Part shown: one piece after another, positions 27,803 through 37,001 of the stretch
Numbering within the stretch: position 1 is the stretch's first letter
Layout of the letters: every line of letters begins with the position of its first letter
Assembly: GCA_964559125.1 (NCBI GenBank)
Contig: CAZLGW010000024.1
Coordinates: 16,859 to 80,858, forward strand
From: Ravibacter sp964559125
Lineage (GTDB): Bacteria; Bacteroidota; Bacteroidia; Cytophagales; Spirosomataceae
Length of the DNA stretch: 64,000 nt
Reading direction: 5' to 3'
Translations under genes and position numbers: made by a program
Notes under the pieces: model-generated
Databases searched by the model: none
Told to the model about the DNA's origin: nothing
Seen by the model: only the letters and a program-made list of their open reading frames with translations

Positions 27803-29635
27803 CTATTTTTTTCTTCCTGTTTTACGCTGCGCCTCCTCCTGCTTCTTCTTGGCTTCTTCCGCAGCCTGCAGCGACTTCTCGATATAATTCCGGAATTTTG
27901 ACTGTTTCTGGGGCTTTTCCTTAAATTTCCTGCGATTGCTGTCCAGGATTTCCCGGATTTTGCCATCGTCGACCATCCTTCTGATAATCAACTGCTGCAC
28001 TATGGTCACGAGGTTGGAAACAAAATAATAAAATGTAAGCCCCGCGGGAAAGGAATTCAGGAAAAACATAAACATCACAGGCATCACATAGCTTATGTAC
28101 TTCATATTGATAGGCCCCGGCTGAGCAGGCGTCATCTGGTTGCTGTAGTAAGCATACCCGATGCTCGACACAGTCATCAAAACAGTAAACAAGCTGAGGT
28201 GATTCCCGTAGAAAGGTATCGTAAAGGGAAACTTCAGGAAGGCGTCATAAGTCGAGAGATCTTTCGCCCATAGAAACGACTGCTGACGAAGTTCGATCAG
28301 GTTGGGAAAAAGGAAGAAAAGCGAAAGTAGTATGGGCATAGTGGCAAGTACCGGTATACATCCGCTCAACGGGCTCACTCCTACCTGCTGATAAAGCTTC
28401 ATCTGCTCCTGCTGCTGCTTAGCCATATCCTCGGGATACTTACCCCTGATCTCCTCGATTTCAGGCGCCAGTACCTTCATCTTGGCCATACTCACATACG
28501 ATTTGTAGGTAAGGGGCATGAGTATAACCTTAACGATCAGTACAAGACAGATGATCAGCAAACCGTAGTTAGAGATGAACCCCTCCAGGAAATTGAACAG
28601 CGGTACCAGGAAATACTTATTGACAGGCTTCAGGAAAGCATAACCCAGGTATACATTCTGGTCGAAATTTTCAGCCCCTACGAGCTTTAAGGTATGGTAG
28701 TCATTCGGACCGAAATAATACTGGTAATTCGCCTTGCCCTTCTGGATATCAGCAACCGGTATGGTGGTCTCCACATTCATGGTTTTGGCTACCTCAGTGT
28801 CGGCCGGATTAACTTTCCCGGTTGCGGTAAATGTCTGGAAGGGAGTATCTTTTGCAATAAGCCCCGCCAGGAAATACTTGTGCTTGATAGTAAACCATTT
28901 GACGGGCTCTTTGGAAGTTTCATCCAGCATCCCGTCTGCGGAAATCCCCAGGTCGTCGAGCTCATCAGTATAATAGTTAACCGTAACAACCTTCCGGTTC
29001 TCCTGCATATCATTCTCCAGCTGAAGCATGTCGTTGGTCCATGCAAACCTCAGCGATTTGTCATATTGCCCCGCGCCGGAAGAAGATCTGATGCCGTAGT
29101 CTATAAGATAGCCCGATCCGCGGATCAGGTAGGACTGTTCCACCCATTGATCGTTGGGAAGCCTGTGCCTGAAATTCAGGCTCAGTGAATCCGCTTCCCC
29201 CAGCTCTATCTCGCCTTTCGTTTCCGACTCAAACCAGGAGTTGGCCAGGTTCAAAGTACCGGATTCCAACGGGAATTCAAGCTGGTAGCGGTTATGCCCT
29301 TCTGCAATCAGGAACAGGTCCTTCTGGTCGTAAGTCTTATAATCATTTAGTTTCAGCTCTTTGATAACTCCTCCTTTTTCGGTAAAAACAACCCGGAGAT
29401 CTTTGGTTTTGATCTTTATATCAGAAAAGGTAACAGGAGCAGGCGTAAGACTGTCCCCTGCCTGTACCGAGGCTGAATCTGTTGTAAAAGGCAGGTCGGT
29501 TTCCCGGCCCGCGGTATCTGTTGTCTGTTGGGAAGTTTCATGAACCACCTGCTGCTCTGGCGCAGGGGACATGTAGGTAATCCCGATCATTAACAAAAAA
29601 ATAAGTACTATTCCTATAATATGGTTTCTATCCAT
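27803..29635 (-). CDS. yidC: Membrane protein insertase YidC
   Basis: A 610-residue insertase of the Gram-negative type: N-terminal helix (HIIGIVLIFLLMIGITYM), a ~320-residue periplasmic domain, and the conserved five-helix core with VKVILMPLTYKSYVSMAKM, GCIPVLATMPILLSLFFLFP and FFLNSFPAGLTFYYFVSN. The C-terminus is a basic tail (KKKQEEAQRKTGRKK) for ribosome contact. It lies 88 nt after pyrG and before the LpoA-like gene, a conserved Bacteroidota order. Confidence 0.96.
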   Translation of the reverse strand: MDRNHIIGIVLIFLLMIGITYMSPAPEQQVVHETSQQTTDTAGRETDLPFTTDSASVQAGDSLTPAPVTFSDIKIKTKDLRVVFTEKGGVIKELKLNDYKTYDQKDLFLIAEGHNRYQLEFPLESGTLNLANSWFESETKGEIELGEADSLSLNFRHRLPNDQWVEQSYLIRGSGYLIDYGIRSSSGAGQYDKSLRFAWTNDMLQLENDMQENRKVVTVNYYTDELDDLGISADGMLDETSKEPVKWFTIKHKYFLAGLIAKDTPFQTFTATGKVNPADTEVAKTMNVETTIPVADIQKGKANYQYYFGPNDYHTLKLVGAENFDQNVYLGYAFLKPVNKYFLVPLFNFLEGFISNYGLLIICLVLIVKVILMPLTYKSYVSMAKMKVLAPEIEEIRGKYPEDMAKQQQEQMKLYQQVGVSPLSGCIPVLATMPILLSLFFLFPNLIELRQQSFLWAKDLSTYDAFLKFPFTIPFYGNHLSLFTVLMTVSSIGYAYYSNQMTPAQPGPINMKYISYVMPVMFMFFLNSFPAGLTFYYFVSNLVTIVQQLIIRRMVDDGKIREILDSNRRKFKEKPQKQSKFRNYIEKSLQAAEEAKKKQEEAQRKTGRKK

Positions 29636-29723
29636 TTAACTTAACCTGATTAAACCCCTCATCCGGTGGTCCCTGAACACTGTGTTACTTAATAAGGAGG
29701 CAAAATTACATTATTTTCCCAAT

Positions 29724-31364
29724 CTATCTGGCCTGTCTTTTGAGATGATGCTCCAGCGAGTATTTTACAAAACTTACAAATAAGGGATGAGGATTCAGCA
29801 CGGTGCTTTTCAGCTCCGGATGAAACTGGACGCCGATGAAAAACGGGTGATTTTCCAGCTCCACTATCTCAACAAGGCTATTGTCCGGGTTAAGGCCCGC
29901 TGCCTTCATACCGGCTTTTTCAAAAAGATCGAGATAGCTGTTGTTGAATTCATAACGGTGCCTGTGGCGCTCGGAAATATGCTGCTTTCCGTATATGCTG
30001 AATGCCAGCGATCCTTTTTTGAGCTTACAGTTGAACGCGCCCAATCGCATGGTTCCCCCTTTGTTTGTTACATTTTTCTGATCTTCCATCAGCGATATGA
30101 CGGGATCGGCAGTTTTTTCATTCATTTCCGTCGAATGCGCCTCGGTCAGTCCCAATACATTTCTTGCGAACTCGATCACGGCCATTTGCATCCCCAGGCA
30201 GATACCGAAAAACGGAATACCCTGTTCCCGTACGTACTTGATGGCTTCTATTTTCCCATCGATCCCTCTTTCCCCGAAGCCGGGCGCTACAAGTACCCCG
30301 TCGAGATCCGAAAACAGTTGCTCCACATTATCTGTTTTGAGCGACTCTGAATGGATCCATTCGATCTCCACCTTTGTTTCGTTCATCGCCCCTGCATGAA
30401 TAAACGATTCGATGATCGACTTGTAGGCGTCGCGGAGCTCCACGTACTTACCGACCAACCCGATCCTGATCGTATGCTTGGGGTATTTGAGGCGGGAAAG
30501 GAAAGTTTCCCAGTCTTTCAGATCCGCATCCTTCTCGGAGTAAAGATCCAGCATATACAAAGCGCGCTGGTCAAGCCGCTCCTGGCGCATAAGCATCGGC
30601 ACATCATATATTGTCGGCGCATCCATTGCCTCTATCACCGAGCTTTCCTGGACATTGCAAAAACGTGCGATTTTATTTCTCAGTTCGTGGGGCAGATGGT
30701 GCTCGGTCCTGCACACCAGTATGTCGGGCTGAAGACCGGCCTCATTCATCAGCTTTACGGAATGTTGTGTAGGCTTTGTTTTAAGCTCGCCGGCCGACCT
30801 GAGATAGGGCACCAGCGTAAGATGGACGATCAGCGTATCCTGTTTTTCCATCTCAAATTTGATCTGCCGCACCGTTTCTATGAAAGGCAGCGACTCTATA
30901 TCTCCTATACACCCTCCTATCTCCGTAATCACGATGTCATATTCCCCGGTTTTCCCGAGAAGGAGCATATTCCGCTTGATCTCATCGGTGATATGGGGAA
31001 CTACCTGGACGGTTTTACCAAGGTAAGCCCCCTCTCTTTCCTTCGTGATAACGTTATAATAGATGCGGCCGGTAGTGACGTTGTTGGCCTGGGAAGTACT
31101 GACATTCAGAAACCTTTCGTAATGTCCCAGATCCAGGTCGGTCTCGGCGCCGTCGTCTGTCACATAGCATTCGCCATGTTCATACGGGTTGAGAGTCCCC
31201 GGGTCAACATTGATATAAGGATCGAATTTTTGAATGGTAACCGAGAATCCCCGCGATTGGAGAAGCTTGGCTAAAGAGGAGGCAATGATTCCCTTGCCCA
31301 AAGAAGATGTTACACCGCCCGTAACAAATATATACTTTGCGGTCTTTTGCTTTTTGGAAGCCAT
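29724..31364 (-). CDS. pyrG: CTP synthase
   Basis: A 546-residue enzyme: N-terminal amidoligase domain (YIFVTGGVTSSLGKGI, then GTLNPYEHGECYVTDDG) and C-terminal class-I glutamine amidotransferase domain with the nucleophile in GICLGMQM (Cys ~390) and His/Glu in GVQFHPE. It makes CTP from UTP, ATP and glutamine. First gene of a pyrG-yidC-LpoA-like unit; a TAACTTTG -7 box lies 33 nt before the ATG. Divergent from hslV. Confidence 0.97.
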   Translation of the reverse strand: MASKKQKTAKYIFVTGGVTSSLGKGIIASSLAKLLQSRGFSVTIQKFDPYINVDPGTLNPYEHGECYVTDDGAETDLDLGHYERFLNVSTSQANNVTTGRIYYNVITKEREGAYLGKTVQVVPHITDEIKRNMLLLGKTGEYDIVITEIGGCIGDIESLPFIETVRQIKFEMEKQDTLIVHLTLVPYLRSAGELKTKPTQHSVKLMNEAGLQPDILVCRTEHHLPHELRNKIARFCNVQESSVIEAMDAPTIYDVPMLMRQERLDQRALYMLDLYSEKDADLKDWETFLSRLKYPKHTIRIGLVGKYVELRDAYKSIIESFIHAGAMNETKVEIEWIHSESLKTDNVEQLFSDLDGVLVAPGFGERGIDGKIEAIKYVREQGIPFFGICLGMQMAVIEFARNVLGLTEAHSTEMNEKTADPVISLMEDQKNVTNKGGTMRLGAFNCKLKKGSLAFSIYGKQHISERHRHRYEFNNSYLDLFEKAGMKAAGLNPDNSLVEIVELENHPFFIGVQFHPELKSTVLNPHPLFVSFVKYSLEHHLKRQAR

Positions 31365-31396
31365 CAGACGAATGCTATTATTTTGATTACGGGATA

Positions 31397-31404
31397 CAAA
31401 GTTA
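31397..31404 (-). promoter_or_regulatory. Candidate -7 box for pyrG
   Basis: The minus strand reads TAACTTTG, matching TAnnTTTG, 33 nt before the pyrG start in the 89-nt divergent gap. No clear -33 TTTG is present. Confidence 0.45.
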
Positions 31405-31453
31405 GGCTATTTTCAGTTATCATTGCTGCTCAGTTATAAGAATCATTTGTAAA

Positions 31454-31999
31454 ATGGCAAATCTGACAATCCATGCCACTACTGTACTCGGGGTACTCCA
31501 TAACGGTACGGTATCTGTAGGCGCTGACGGCCAGGCTACCATGGGGAATACCGTAGCAAAAAGCAACGTCCAGAAAGTAAGAAAGCTTCAAAACGGGAAG
31601 ATCCTTGCCGGCTTTGCAGGAAGCACAGCCGATGCTTTTACCCTTATAGAAAAATTTGAGGAGAAACTTAACGCATTCGGAGGCAACATGAAACGCGGCG
31701 CTATCGAACTGGCCAAGGAGTGGCGGACAGACCGCTACCTGAGGAAGCTGGAAGCCATGCTGATCGTAGCCAATGCATCGGAAATGCTGGTTATTTCGGG
31801 CACCGGGGATGTACTTGAGCCCGAAAACGGGATCGCAGCGATCGGATCGGGCGGCAACTACGCTTTATCGGCGGCAACTGCCCTGAAAAAGCATGCAAGC
31901 CATCTTACCGCTACAGAGATCGTAAAAGAAGGCCTGACCATAGCGGCAGACCTCTGCATTTATACCAATCACAATTTTGTTATCGAAGAACTTCATTGA
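31454..31999 (+). CDS. hslV: HslV peptidase subunit of the HslUV protease
   Basis: A 181-residue N-terminal-nucleophile peptidase. After an eight-residue propeptide the catalytic Thr begins TTVLGVLHNGTVSVGADGQ; ATMGNTVAKSNVQKVRKL and AGFAGSTADAFTLIEKFE are family hallmarks. It forms the double-ring proteolytic core driven by the HslU ATPase, whose gene is not in this window. Divergent from pyrG. Confidence 0.95.
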   Translation: MANLTIHATTVLGVLHNGTVSVGADGQATMGNTVAKSNVQKVRKLQNGKILAGFAGSTADAFTLIEKFEEKLNAFGGNMKRGAIELAKEWRTDRYLRKLEAMLIVANASEMLVISGTGDVLEPENGIAAIGSGGNYALSAATALKKHASHLTATEIVKEGLTIAADLCIYTNHNFVIEELH

Positions 32000-32017
32000 A
32001 CAGCCGGGAGCTTAATC

Positions 32018-33784
32018 TTACCTGATCAGCACAAAATTACCGGTATGGACGATCAAATGACCGTCATGCCTCTCTGCTATTACCTTGAATGCGAAAGCGC
32101 CCGGGTTGACCGGCCTCCCGCGATAGTTGCCGTCCCAACCGTCGGCGGGGTTCCCAACCGGAAAATCTTCCTTCATAAAGATTATCTCTCCCCAACGGTT
32201 GTAAACAATAAATTCCCTGATGCTTCTTACACAATCTCCCCCCATTGCATAAAAGGTTTCGTTGGAGCCGTCGCGGTCGGGGGTGAAAGCGCCAGGCAGA
32301 GTCACGTCGCACAAACGTACCAGGATTCTATATTTTCTTTCCAACGGACATCTGTTGTTGTCGGTAGAAGTAACGAGACGGTAAACGGTACTTTTCTCCG
32401 GTTTCGCCTCCACAACCGGGCAATCCTGACAGGATAGCCCCTCGGAAGGCGTCCAAGTCACCTGGTATCGTCCGGCAGGCGTTACGGTCCCATCCAACGA
32501 TACCCCCTCTCCCTGTACAATTACAAACGACGAATCGGTAGAGACGTACCTGAAGTCATCGACCGACACGTGGGTCGTCACAATACTGTCGCATTGTACT
32601 CCCCTATTGATTACCACTATATGAGTCCCGGGCTCGGCTAACAAAGAATCACCGACTTTCAGGACTTCTCCCATACAGATCCTGACGGCCTGTTCACTAT
32701 ATACGGTCTTATTCACTTTCAGATTCAGGTATACCGTACTGTCGCAGAGGGAAGTCGAACGAACTTTCCGGACATAGCTTCCCGGTTCAAAATAAGTGGT
32801 ATCTCCCACCCTGATGCCCGTTCCCTCGCAAACAGTCTCCTCCAGCCTCGCTTCCGTTTCGCGGTATGCAAGCTTGTAGGTCAGCTGAACTGTACAGCTT
32901 TCATCCAGACTCGAATAAGGTAACAATTTTACATCGTGTTGATCTCCCGGCAGCGCAGGCACTTTATTAATTTCACCGGTAGCTCCGTTGCTCCAGTTAT
33001 ATGCCGCAAAACCCGTGGGTGCTCTTAAAGCTATCATCCCGTCGTCGTCAGGGCATCCTGATACAGTTCCTATCTCAGACCTGAAACATTCCGCGTCAAA
33101 ATAGGCATATCCAAAATGCCCGCGCTGAGTACAGCCGTGTACCGTCACTACAATTGTGATACGCCTCCCGATACTGTTTCTTAAGTCGATCGCCCCTTTT
33201 GTCCAGTTCCTGTATTGCAGGTCACCCTGAGATTTAAAACCGTTGACGGTATTCGTACCTTCCAGCTGAATGTCATAACTGCTGCACGGCAACTCGTTTC
33301 CTGACTCATCAAAAATCAGGATATTAAATCCCGGCTTCTGGTAAGGAGCATGACTGGCAATACTATTACCGCCCGTAGTATTTTGAAGAATAACCGCAAA
33401 CTGGTACTGAAAAAGAGAGTTATCTGTCGTAACCTGGTATTGTGTAGAAATCCTGGTAAACCTTGTGCCCGTATTGGTGTTGCCAATCCTGATAGAATGA
33501 GTGCTGCCCGGAGCCACCATCGGGATTGCTTCATCCCGGATTTTAGGATCGTCGCCGTCCGATAGTTTTGTAATGTAGTGCTCACTATCGCGGGTCCCCG
33601 TTGTTTCATTGATAAAAATAGTCTTCTGGTTTTGATCCGTGGCTGTTCCGTAAGTCAGTTTCCAACCGGTGGTAGTACCGGTCTCAAAGCCTATATTGTC
33701 ACACCCGGTCTGAGCATGTAACCGGATACTTATGAAATAAAACTGAAATGTTGTGAGATAAACGACCGTAAACAGTTTCTTCAT
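32018..33784 (-). CDS. Secreted protein with gliding-motility C-terminal domain (type IX cargo, type B)
   Basis: About 588 residues from ATG 33784, chosen because MKKLFTVVYLTTFQFYFIS is a signal peptide; the longer frame adds a non-coding-like leader. The N-terminal half reads like a lectin/jelly-roll domain (GTTTGWKLTYGTATDQN..., CVRSI). The C-terminus LPGAFTPDRDGSNETFYAMGG and IREFIVYNRWGEIIFMKED with WDGNYRGRPVNPGAFAFKV is the classic gliding-motility-associated/CHU_C sorting domain used by type IX secretion. So the protein is exported across the outer membrane; binding target unknown. Confidence 0.88.
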   Translation of the reverse strand: MKKLFTVVYLTTFQFYFISIRLHAQTGCDNIGFETGTTTGWKLTYGTATDQNQKTIFINETTGTRDSEHYITKLSDGDDPKIRDEAIPMVAPGSTHSIRIGNTNTGTRFTRISTQYQVTTDNSLFQYQFAVILQNTTGGNSIASHAPYQKPGFNILIFDESGNELPCSSYDIQLEGTNTVNGFKSQGDLQYRNWTKGAIDLRNSIGRRITIVVTVHGCTQRGHFGYAYFDAECFRSEIGTVSGCPDDDGMIALRAPTGFAAYNWSNGATGEINKVPALPGDQHDVKLLPYSSLDESCTVQLTYKLAYRETEARLEETVCEGTGIRVGDTTYFEPGSYVRKVRSTSLCDSTVYLNLKVNKTVYSEQAVRICMGEVLKVGDSLLAEPGTHIVVINRGVQCDSIVTTHVSVDDFRYVSTDSSFVIVQGEGVSLDGTVTPAGRYQVTWTPSEGLSCQDCPVVEAKPEKSTVYRLVTSTDNNRCPLERKYRILVRLCDVTLPGAFTPDRDGSNETFYAMGGDCVRSIREFIVYNRWGEIIFMKEDFPVGNPADGWDGNYRGRPVNPGAFAFKVIAERHDGHLIVHTGNFVLIR

Positions 33785-33881
33785 AGTAAAAGATTTCACC
33801 TGTTTTCGGGTATTATACGCAACTCCGCTTATCCGTGTTGCAAACCGGATCAACAATTCAGGCCTCAAACAATACAAAAGA

Positions 33882-33909
33882 CGGGAGGGGAACTGGGCTT
33901 CCCCTCCCG
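33882..33909 (-). terminator. Intrinsic terminator after the SulP gene
   Basis: CGGGAGGGGAA (33882-33892) pairs with TTCCCCTCCCG (33899-33909) around a six-nt loop. On the minus strand it is followed by TCTTTTGTATTG. It lies 40 nt past the sulP stop and before the type IX cargo gene. Confidence 0.8.
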
Positions 33910-33949
33910 GCCGTCTTAAATGCGCATTGCCGGGATTGCAATACTCTTT

Positions 33950-35527
33950 CTAATGCCCTCCTACTGAATTTACTCCCACAATCCCTTTTGTCTCTACCGT
34001 AATATTACGGGTCGGGGCCGTATGGTTCTTGAAATTCTGAATGATCTCCAGCACATCGTAGTCTATATCCAGCGACCTGCGGCCGTCTATTACTACAGTG
34101 GAGTTTTTAGGAATGTTATCCAGGGTGAGACCGATGCTTCCCTTGTTCAGGAAGGTAACTTCCTCAGACAATACGATGGTAATAACCTCTCCGGTCTGAT
34201 CCTTTTCCTTTCTGTAAGAATAGGAATGTTTGTAATTCCTTCTCAGGATAAAATAAATCGCTACCACCATCCCTATTGCAATACCTTTCAGCAGGTCGGT
34301 TACCAGTATCGCCGTTACCGTAACTACAAAGGGTATGAACTGCTCCCATCCGAGCTTGTACATGCCTTTAAACAATGAAGGCTTGGCAAGCTTGTAGCCG
34401 ACCAGCAGCAGGATGGCTGCCAGGGTTGAAAGTGGTATCTGGTTTAGAAACCTCGGGATAAGAATAACCGACACCAGGAGCAGAAGACCGTGTATTATGG
34501 TAGACAACCTTGTTTTACCACCCGCTTCTATGTTAGCCGAGCTCCGGACGATCACCTGTGTAATGGGAAGCCCCCCGATCAACCCGGAAGTGAGATTTCC
34601 CAATCCCTGGGCAACCAGCTCCCGGTTAGTGGGCGTATTTCGCTTATAGGGATCCAATTTATCGGTAGCTTCGACCGACAGCAGAGACTCCAGGCTTGCG
34701 ACGATAGCCAGTGTGATAGCGACTGTATAAACCGCCGGATTGGTAATGGCCGACCAGTCGGGCATCCTGAAGAAACCGAAAAATTCCTCCGCGCTGCCGG
34801 CTACCGGAAGCTGTACCAGGTGCTGCCCGGTGACAGCGAGTTCTGGCGCCAGGTACAGGAAAATAGTATTGATCCCTATACCAATCAAAACGACTACCAG
34901 AGCGCCCGGAACAAACTTAAACAAACCGAAAGACTTCATAAAAGGCCGGTCAAACAGCAGCAGCGCAGCAAGAGAGATTACCGAAATGATAATAGCTCCT
35001 GTTGTGCTGTATTTGACCGCATACCAAAGCTCGGTAAAGGTATTGTTTCCCTCTGCCGAGTCAAATGCCTGATTTCCCATAAATTCGGCATCAAAACCCA
35101 ATGCATGCGGTATCTGCTTCAGTACCAGGATGAGGCCGATAGCGGCCAGCATCCCTTTGATCACCGAAGAGGGAAAATAATAACCGATGATACCTGCTTT
35201 GAGGAACCCTGCCAGTATCTGCAAAAGTCCGGCCAGAACAACAGCCAGGAGAAAAGCCTCAAAACTTCCCAGTTCCGATATCGCATTCAATACGATGACC
35301 ACCAGACCGGCAGCCGGTCCGGCAACTCCAAGCGCCGACTTGCTCGCCATTCCTACTACTATACCTCCGACTATTCCGGCGATAAGGCCTGAGAAAAGGA
35401 GATCCGGTCGGCCGGTGGATGCCAGCGCCACCCCGAGACAAAGCGGGAGCGCAACCAGTGAAACGACTATTCCTGCGGGGAAGTCTGACTTCAAATTAGC
35501 CAGTAACCTGTTTATCTTGAAAGACAT
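33950..35527 (-). CDS. SulP-family anion/bicarbonate transporter
   Basis: A 525-residue inner-membrane transporter with ~11-12 helices and a short C-terminal STAS domain. The start DFPAGIVVSLVALPLCLGVALAS, the AGPAAGLVVIVLNAI segment and NRELVAQGLGNLTSGLIGGLPITQVIVRSSANI (SulP signature) are clear; the STAS part carries NSTVVIDGRRSLDIDYDV. The carbonic anhydrase gene lies 93 nt upstream on the same strand, a pairing well known for bicarbonate uptake and CO2/HCO3- handling. Substrate bicarbonate is inferred from this partner. Confidence 0.87.
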   Translation of the reverse strand: MSFKINRLLANLKSDFPAGIVVSLVALPLCLGVALASTGRPDLLFSGLIAGIVGGIVVGMASKSALGVAGPAAGLVVIVLNAISELGSFEAFLLAVVLAGLLQILAGFLKAGIIGYYFPSSVIKGMLAAIGLILVLKQIPHALGFDAEFMGNQAFDSAEGNNTFTELWYAVKYSTTGAIIISVISLAALLLFDRPFMKSFGLFKFVPGALVVVLIGIGINTIFLYLAPELAVTGQHLVQLPVAGSAEEFFGFFRMPDWSAITNPAVYTVAITLAIVASLESLLSVEATDKLDPYKRNTPTNRELVAQGLGNLTSGLIGGLPITQVIVRSSANIEAGGKTRLSTIIHGLLLLVSVILIPRFLNQIPLSTLAAILLLVGYKLAKPSLFKGMYKLGWEQFIPFVVTVTAILVTDLLKGIAIGMVVAIYFILRRNYKHSYSYRKEKDQTGEVITIVLSEEVTFLNKGSIGLTLDNIPKNSTVVIDGRRSLDIDYDVLEIIQNFKNHTAPTRNITVETKGIVGVNSVGGH

Positions 35528-35620
35528 GAAGATCTTGTTAACTTAAATTTAATCATTTAACAATCGGGCTCACCCGGTAAAATTTTTCATGGCTGATCAG
35601 GTGAGCTATCCGGGCTGCCT

Positions 35621-36280
35621 TTAAGCAGCTCCGGAAGATGCGGGTGGAGGGCTGAAAACGTATACTTCGTCTAAAGCCGCGACATCGCCCACTGACACAT
35701 TCAGGTTTTGAAGAAGGCCGTTTTTGATATCGTATACGAGCCCGTGAATATGCAGCTTGCGTTTATTTGTCCATGCATTCTGGACAATCGAGGTTTTTGA
35801 AAGATTAAACACCTGTTCTTCCACATTCAGCTCCACCAACCGGTTACTTTTCAGAACAGGGTCTGCAATACCGTCCAGCTCTTCTTTATGGAGCCTGACT
35901 ACATCCTTTATATTGCGGAGCCAGTTGTCGATCAACCCTACCTGCTGATTCCCGAGGGCGGCATTTACGCCTCCGCATCCGTAATGTCCTACCACCATCA
36001 CGTGCTCTACCTGCAGCACATTTACTGAATAGTCGAGAACGCTCAGCAGGTTCATGTCAGTATGGATTACCATATTGGCTATATTCCTGTGAACAAAAAT
36101 CTCACCCGATTCTGTGCCGGTAACCTCATTGGCGGGCACCCGGCTGTCGGAACATCCGATCCAGAGGAAATTCGGCGTCTGCCCTTTGGATAACTTCTCG
36201 AAATACTGGGGATCCTGCTCCAATTTACTTTGAACCCACTTTTCGTTATTTATAAATAACTGTTTGAATGACTTAGCCAT
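35621..36280 (-). CDS. Beta-class carbonic anhydrase
   Basis: A 219-residue zinc enzyme interconverting CO2 and bicarbonate. Zinc ligands and catalytic dyad are visible: WIGCSDSRVPANEV (Cys, Asp-Arg), VEHVMVVGHYGCGGVNAAL (His, Cys). SGEIFVHRNIANMV is the family motif. It precedes sulP, so the pair supplies bicarbonate inside the cell. The C-terminal ~10 residues are S/P/A-rich. Confidence 0.95.
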   Translation of the reverse strand: MAKSFKQLFINNEKWVQSKLEQDPQYFEKLSKGQTPNFLWIGCSDSRVPANEVTGTESGEIFVHRNIANMVIHTDMNLLSVLDYSVNVLQVEHVMVVGHYGCGGVNAALGNQQVGLIDNWLRNIKDVVRLHKEELDGIADPVLKSNRLVELNVEEQVFNLSKTSIVQNAWTNKRKLHIHGLVYDIKNGLLQNLNVSVGDVAALDEVYVFSPPPASSGAA

Positions 36281-36444
36281 AACCTAAAATTGTTATCAGG
36301 GTTTGAAAAACTCTTAAATAGTGGGAATGGCACGAAGCTAACAGGCCGGAAACAGACCGGGTAGCATCGTTAAAGCCGGGCGAAATACAGCAAAATGCAG
36401 CAAAATCGCCGGACAGACAATCCCAAAACAATCGATAGGAAAAA

Positions 36445-36756
36445 CTAAGCCCGTTCGGGAGGCGGGGCCACCATGGAGATAGAAGCTTCCATAGTACCCG
36501 AAGAATTGTAGGCAGAATTGAGAGGAGAAAACATAGCGAACGGCGCTATGGTAAAATAATTACTGTGACATATCACGTCCTCCTCTATAAAGGATGGCAC
36601 GACCCGGGATTTGCCCGTTTCATCTTCTCCATCCAAAACTAATGTACAACTCAGCTTGCCTTTCACAAGCAATGAGCTCACTGTCCCGGTCATTACACCG
36701 AGAAAGTATAGCGTCATTAAGACATAGCTGAGTTGTCGCAGAAATTTCACATTCAA
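36445..36756 (-). CDS. Small membrane-anchored or secreted protein, unknown
   Basis: A 103-residue ORF with an N-terminal hydrophobic stretch (SYVLMTLYFLGVMTGTVSSLL) and a polar, glycine/serine-rich remainder including FMFSPLNSAYNSSGTMEASI-like sequence. No family recognised. It lies alone between the carbonic anhydrase gene and a small-ORF region. Confidence 0.45.
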   Translation of the reverse strand: MNVKFLRQLSYVLMTLYFLGVMTGTVSSLLVKGKLSCTLVLDGEDETGKSRVVPSFIEEDVICHSNYFTIAPFAMFSPLNSAYNSSGTMEASISMVAPPPERA

Positions 36757-36803
36757 AATATTAAAGTAATTCAGGATGCGGCCGGTTACCCGGACGAAGT
36801 CGA

Positions 36804-36914
36804 TTACCCTTTGGGATTATACCCTCTTTCATGCCTTTCGAGCCAACGCCCTACCAGGAATGCCGAGGTTAATAAAACCACATAAAAGACGATCATTACG
36901 ATAGTCATGTACAT
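36804..36914 (-). CDS. 36-residue single-span membrane protein candidate
   Basis: A short reverse-strand frame, ATG at 36912-36914 and TAA at 36804-36806, coding one transmembrane helix (residues ~4-22, IVMIVFYVVLLTSAFLVG) followed by a charged tail (RWLERHERGYNPKG). It has the layout of a single-pass small membrane protein; no clear Shine-Dalgarno, which is usual for this phylum. It lies ~47 nt before the 103-aa gene on the same strand. Confidence 0.45.
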   Translation of the reverse strand: MYMTIVMIVFYVVLLTSAFLVGRWLERHERGYNPKG

Positions 36915-37001
36915 AACGAAAAAATATTAATTTGACCTTTTACAAAAATAAAACAAAAAAAACTAAGTATCTATCCCTTTAACAGGATATTAACAAAAAA
37001 A

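Noticed and set aside
30351..31274. 307-codon plus-strand frame opposite pyrG
   Set aside because: Antisense to a universally conserved gene; no supporting signal.
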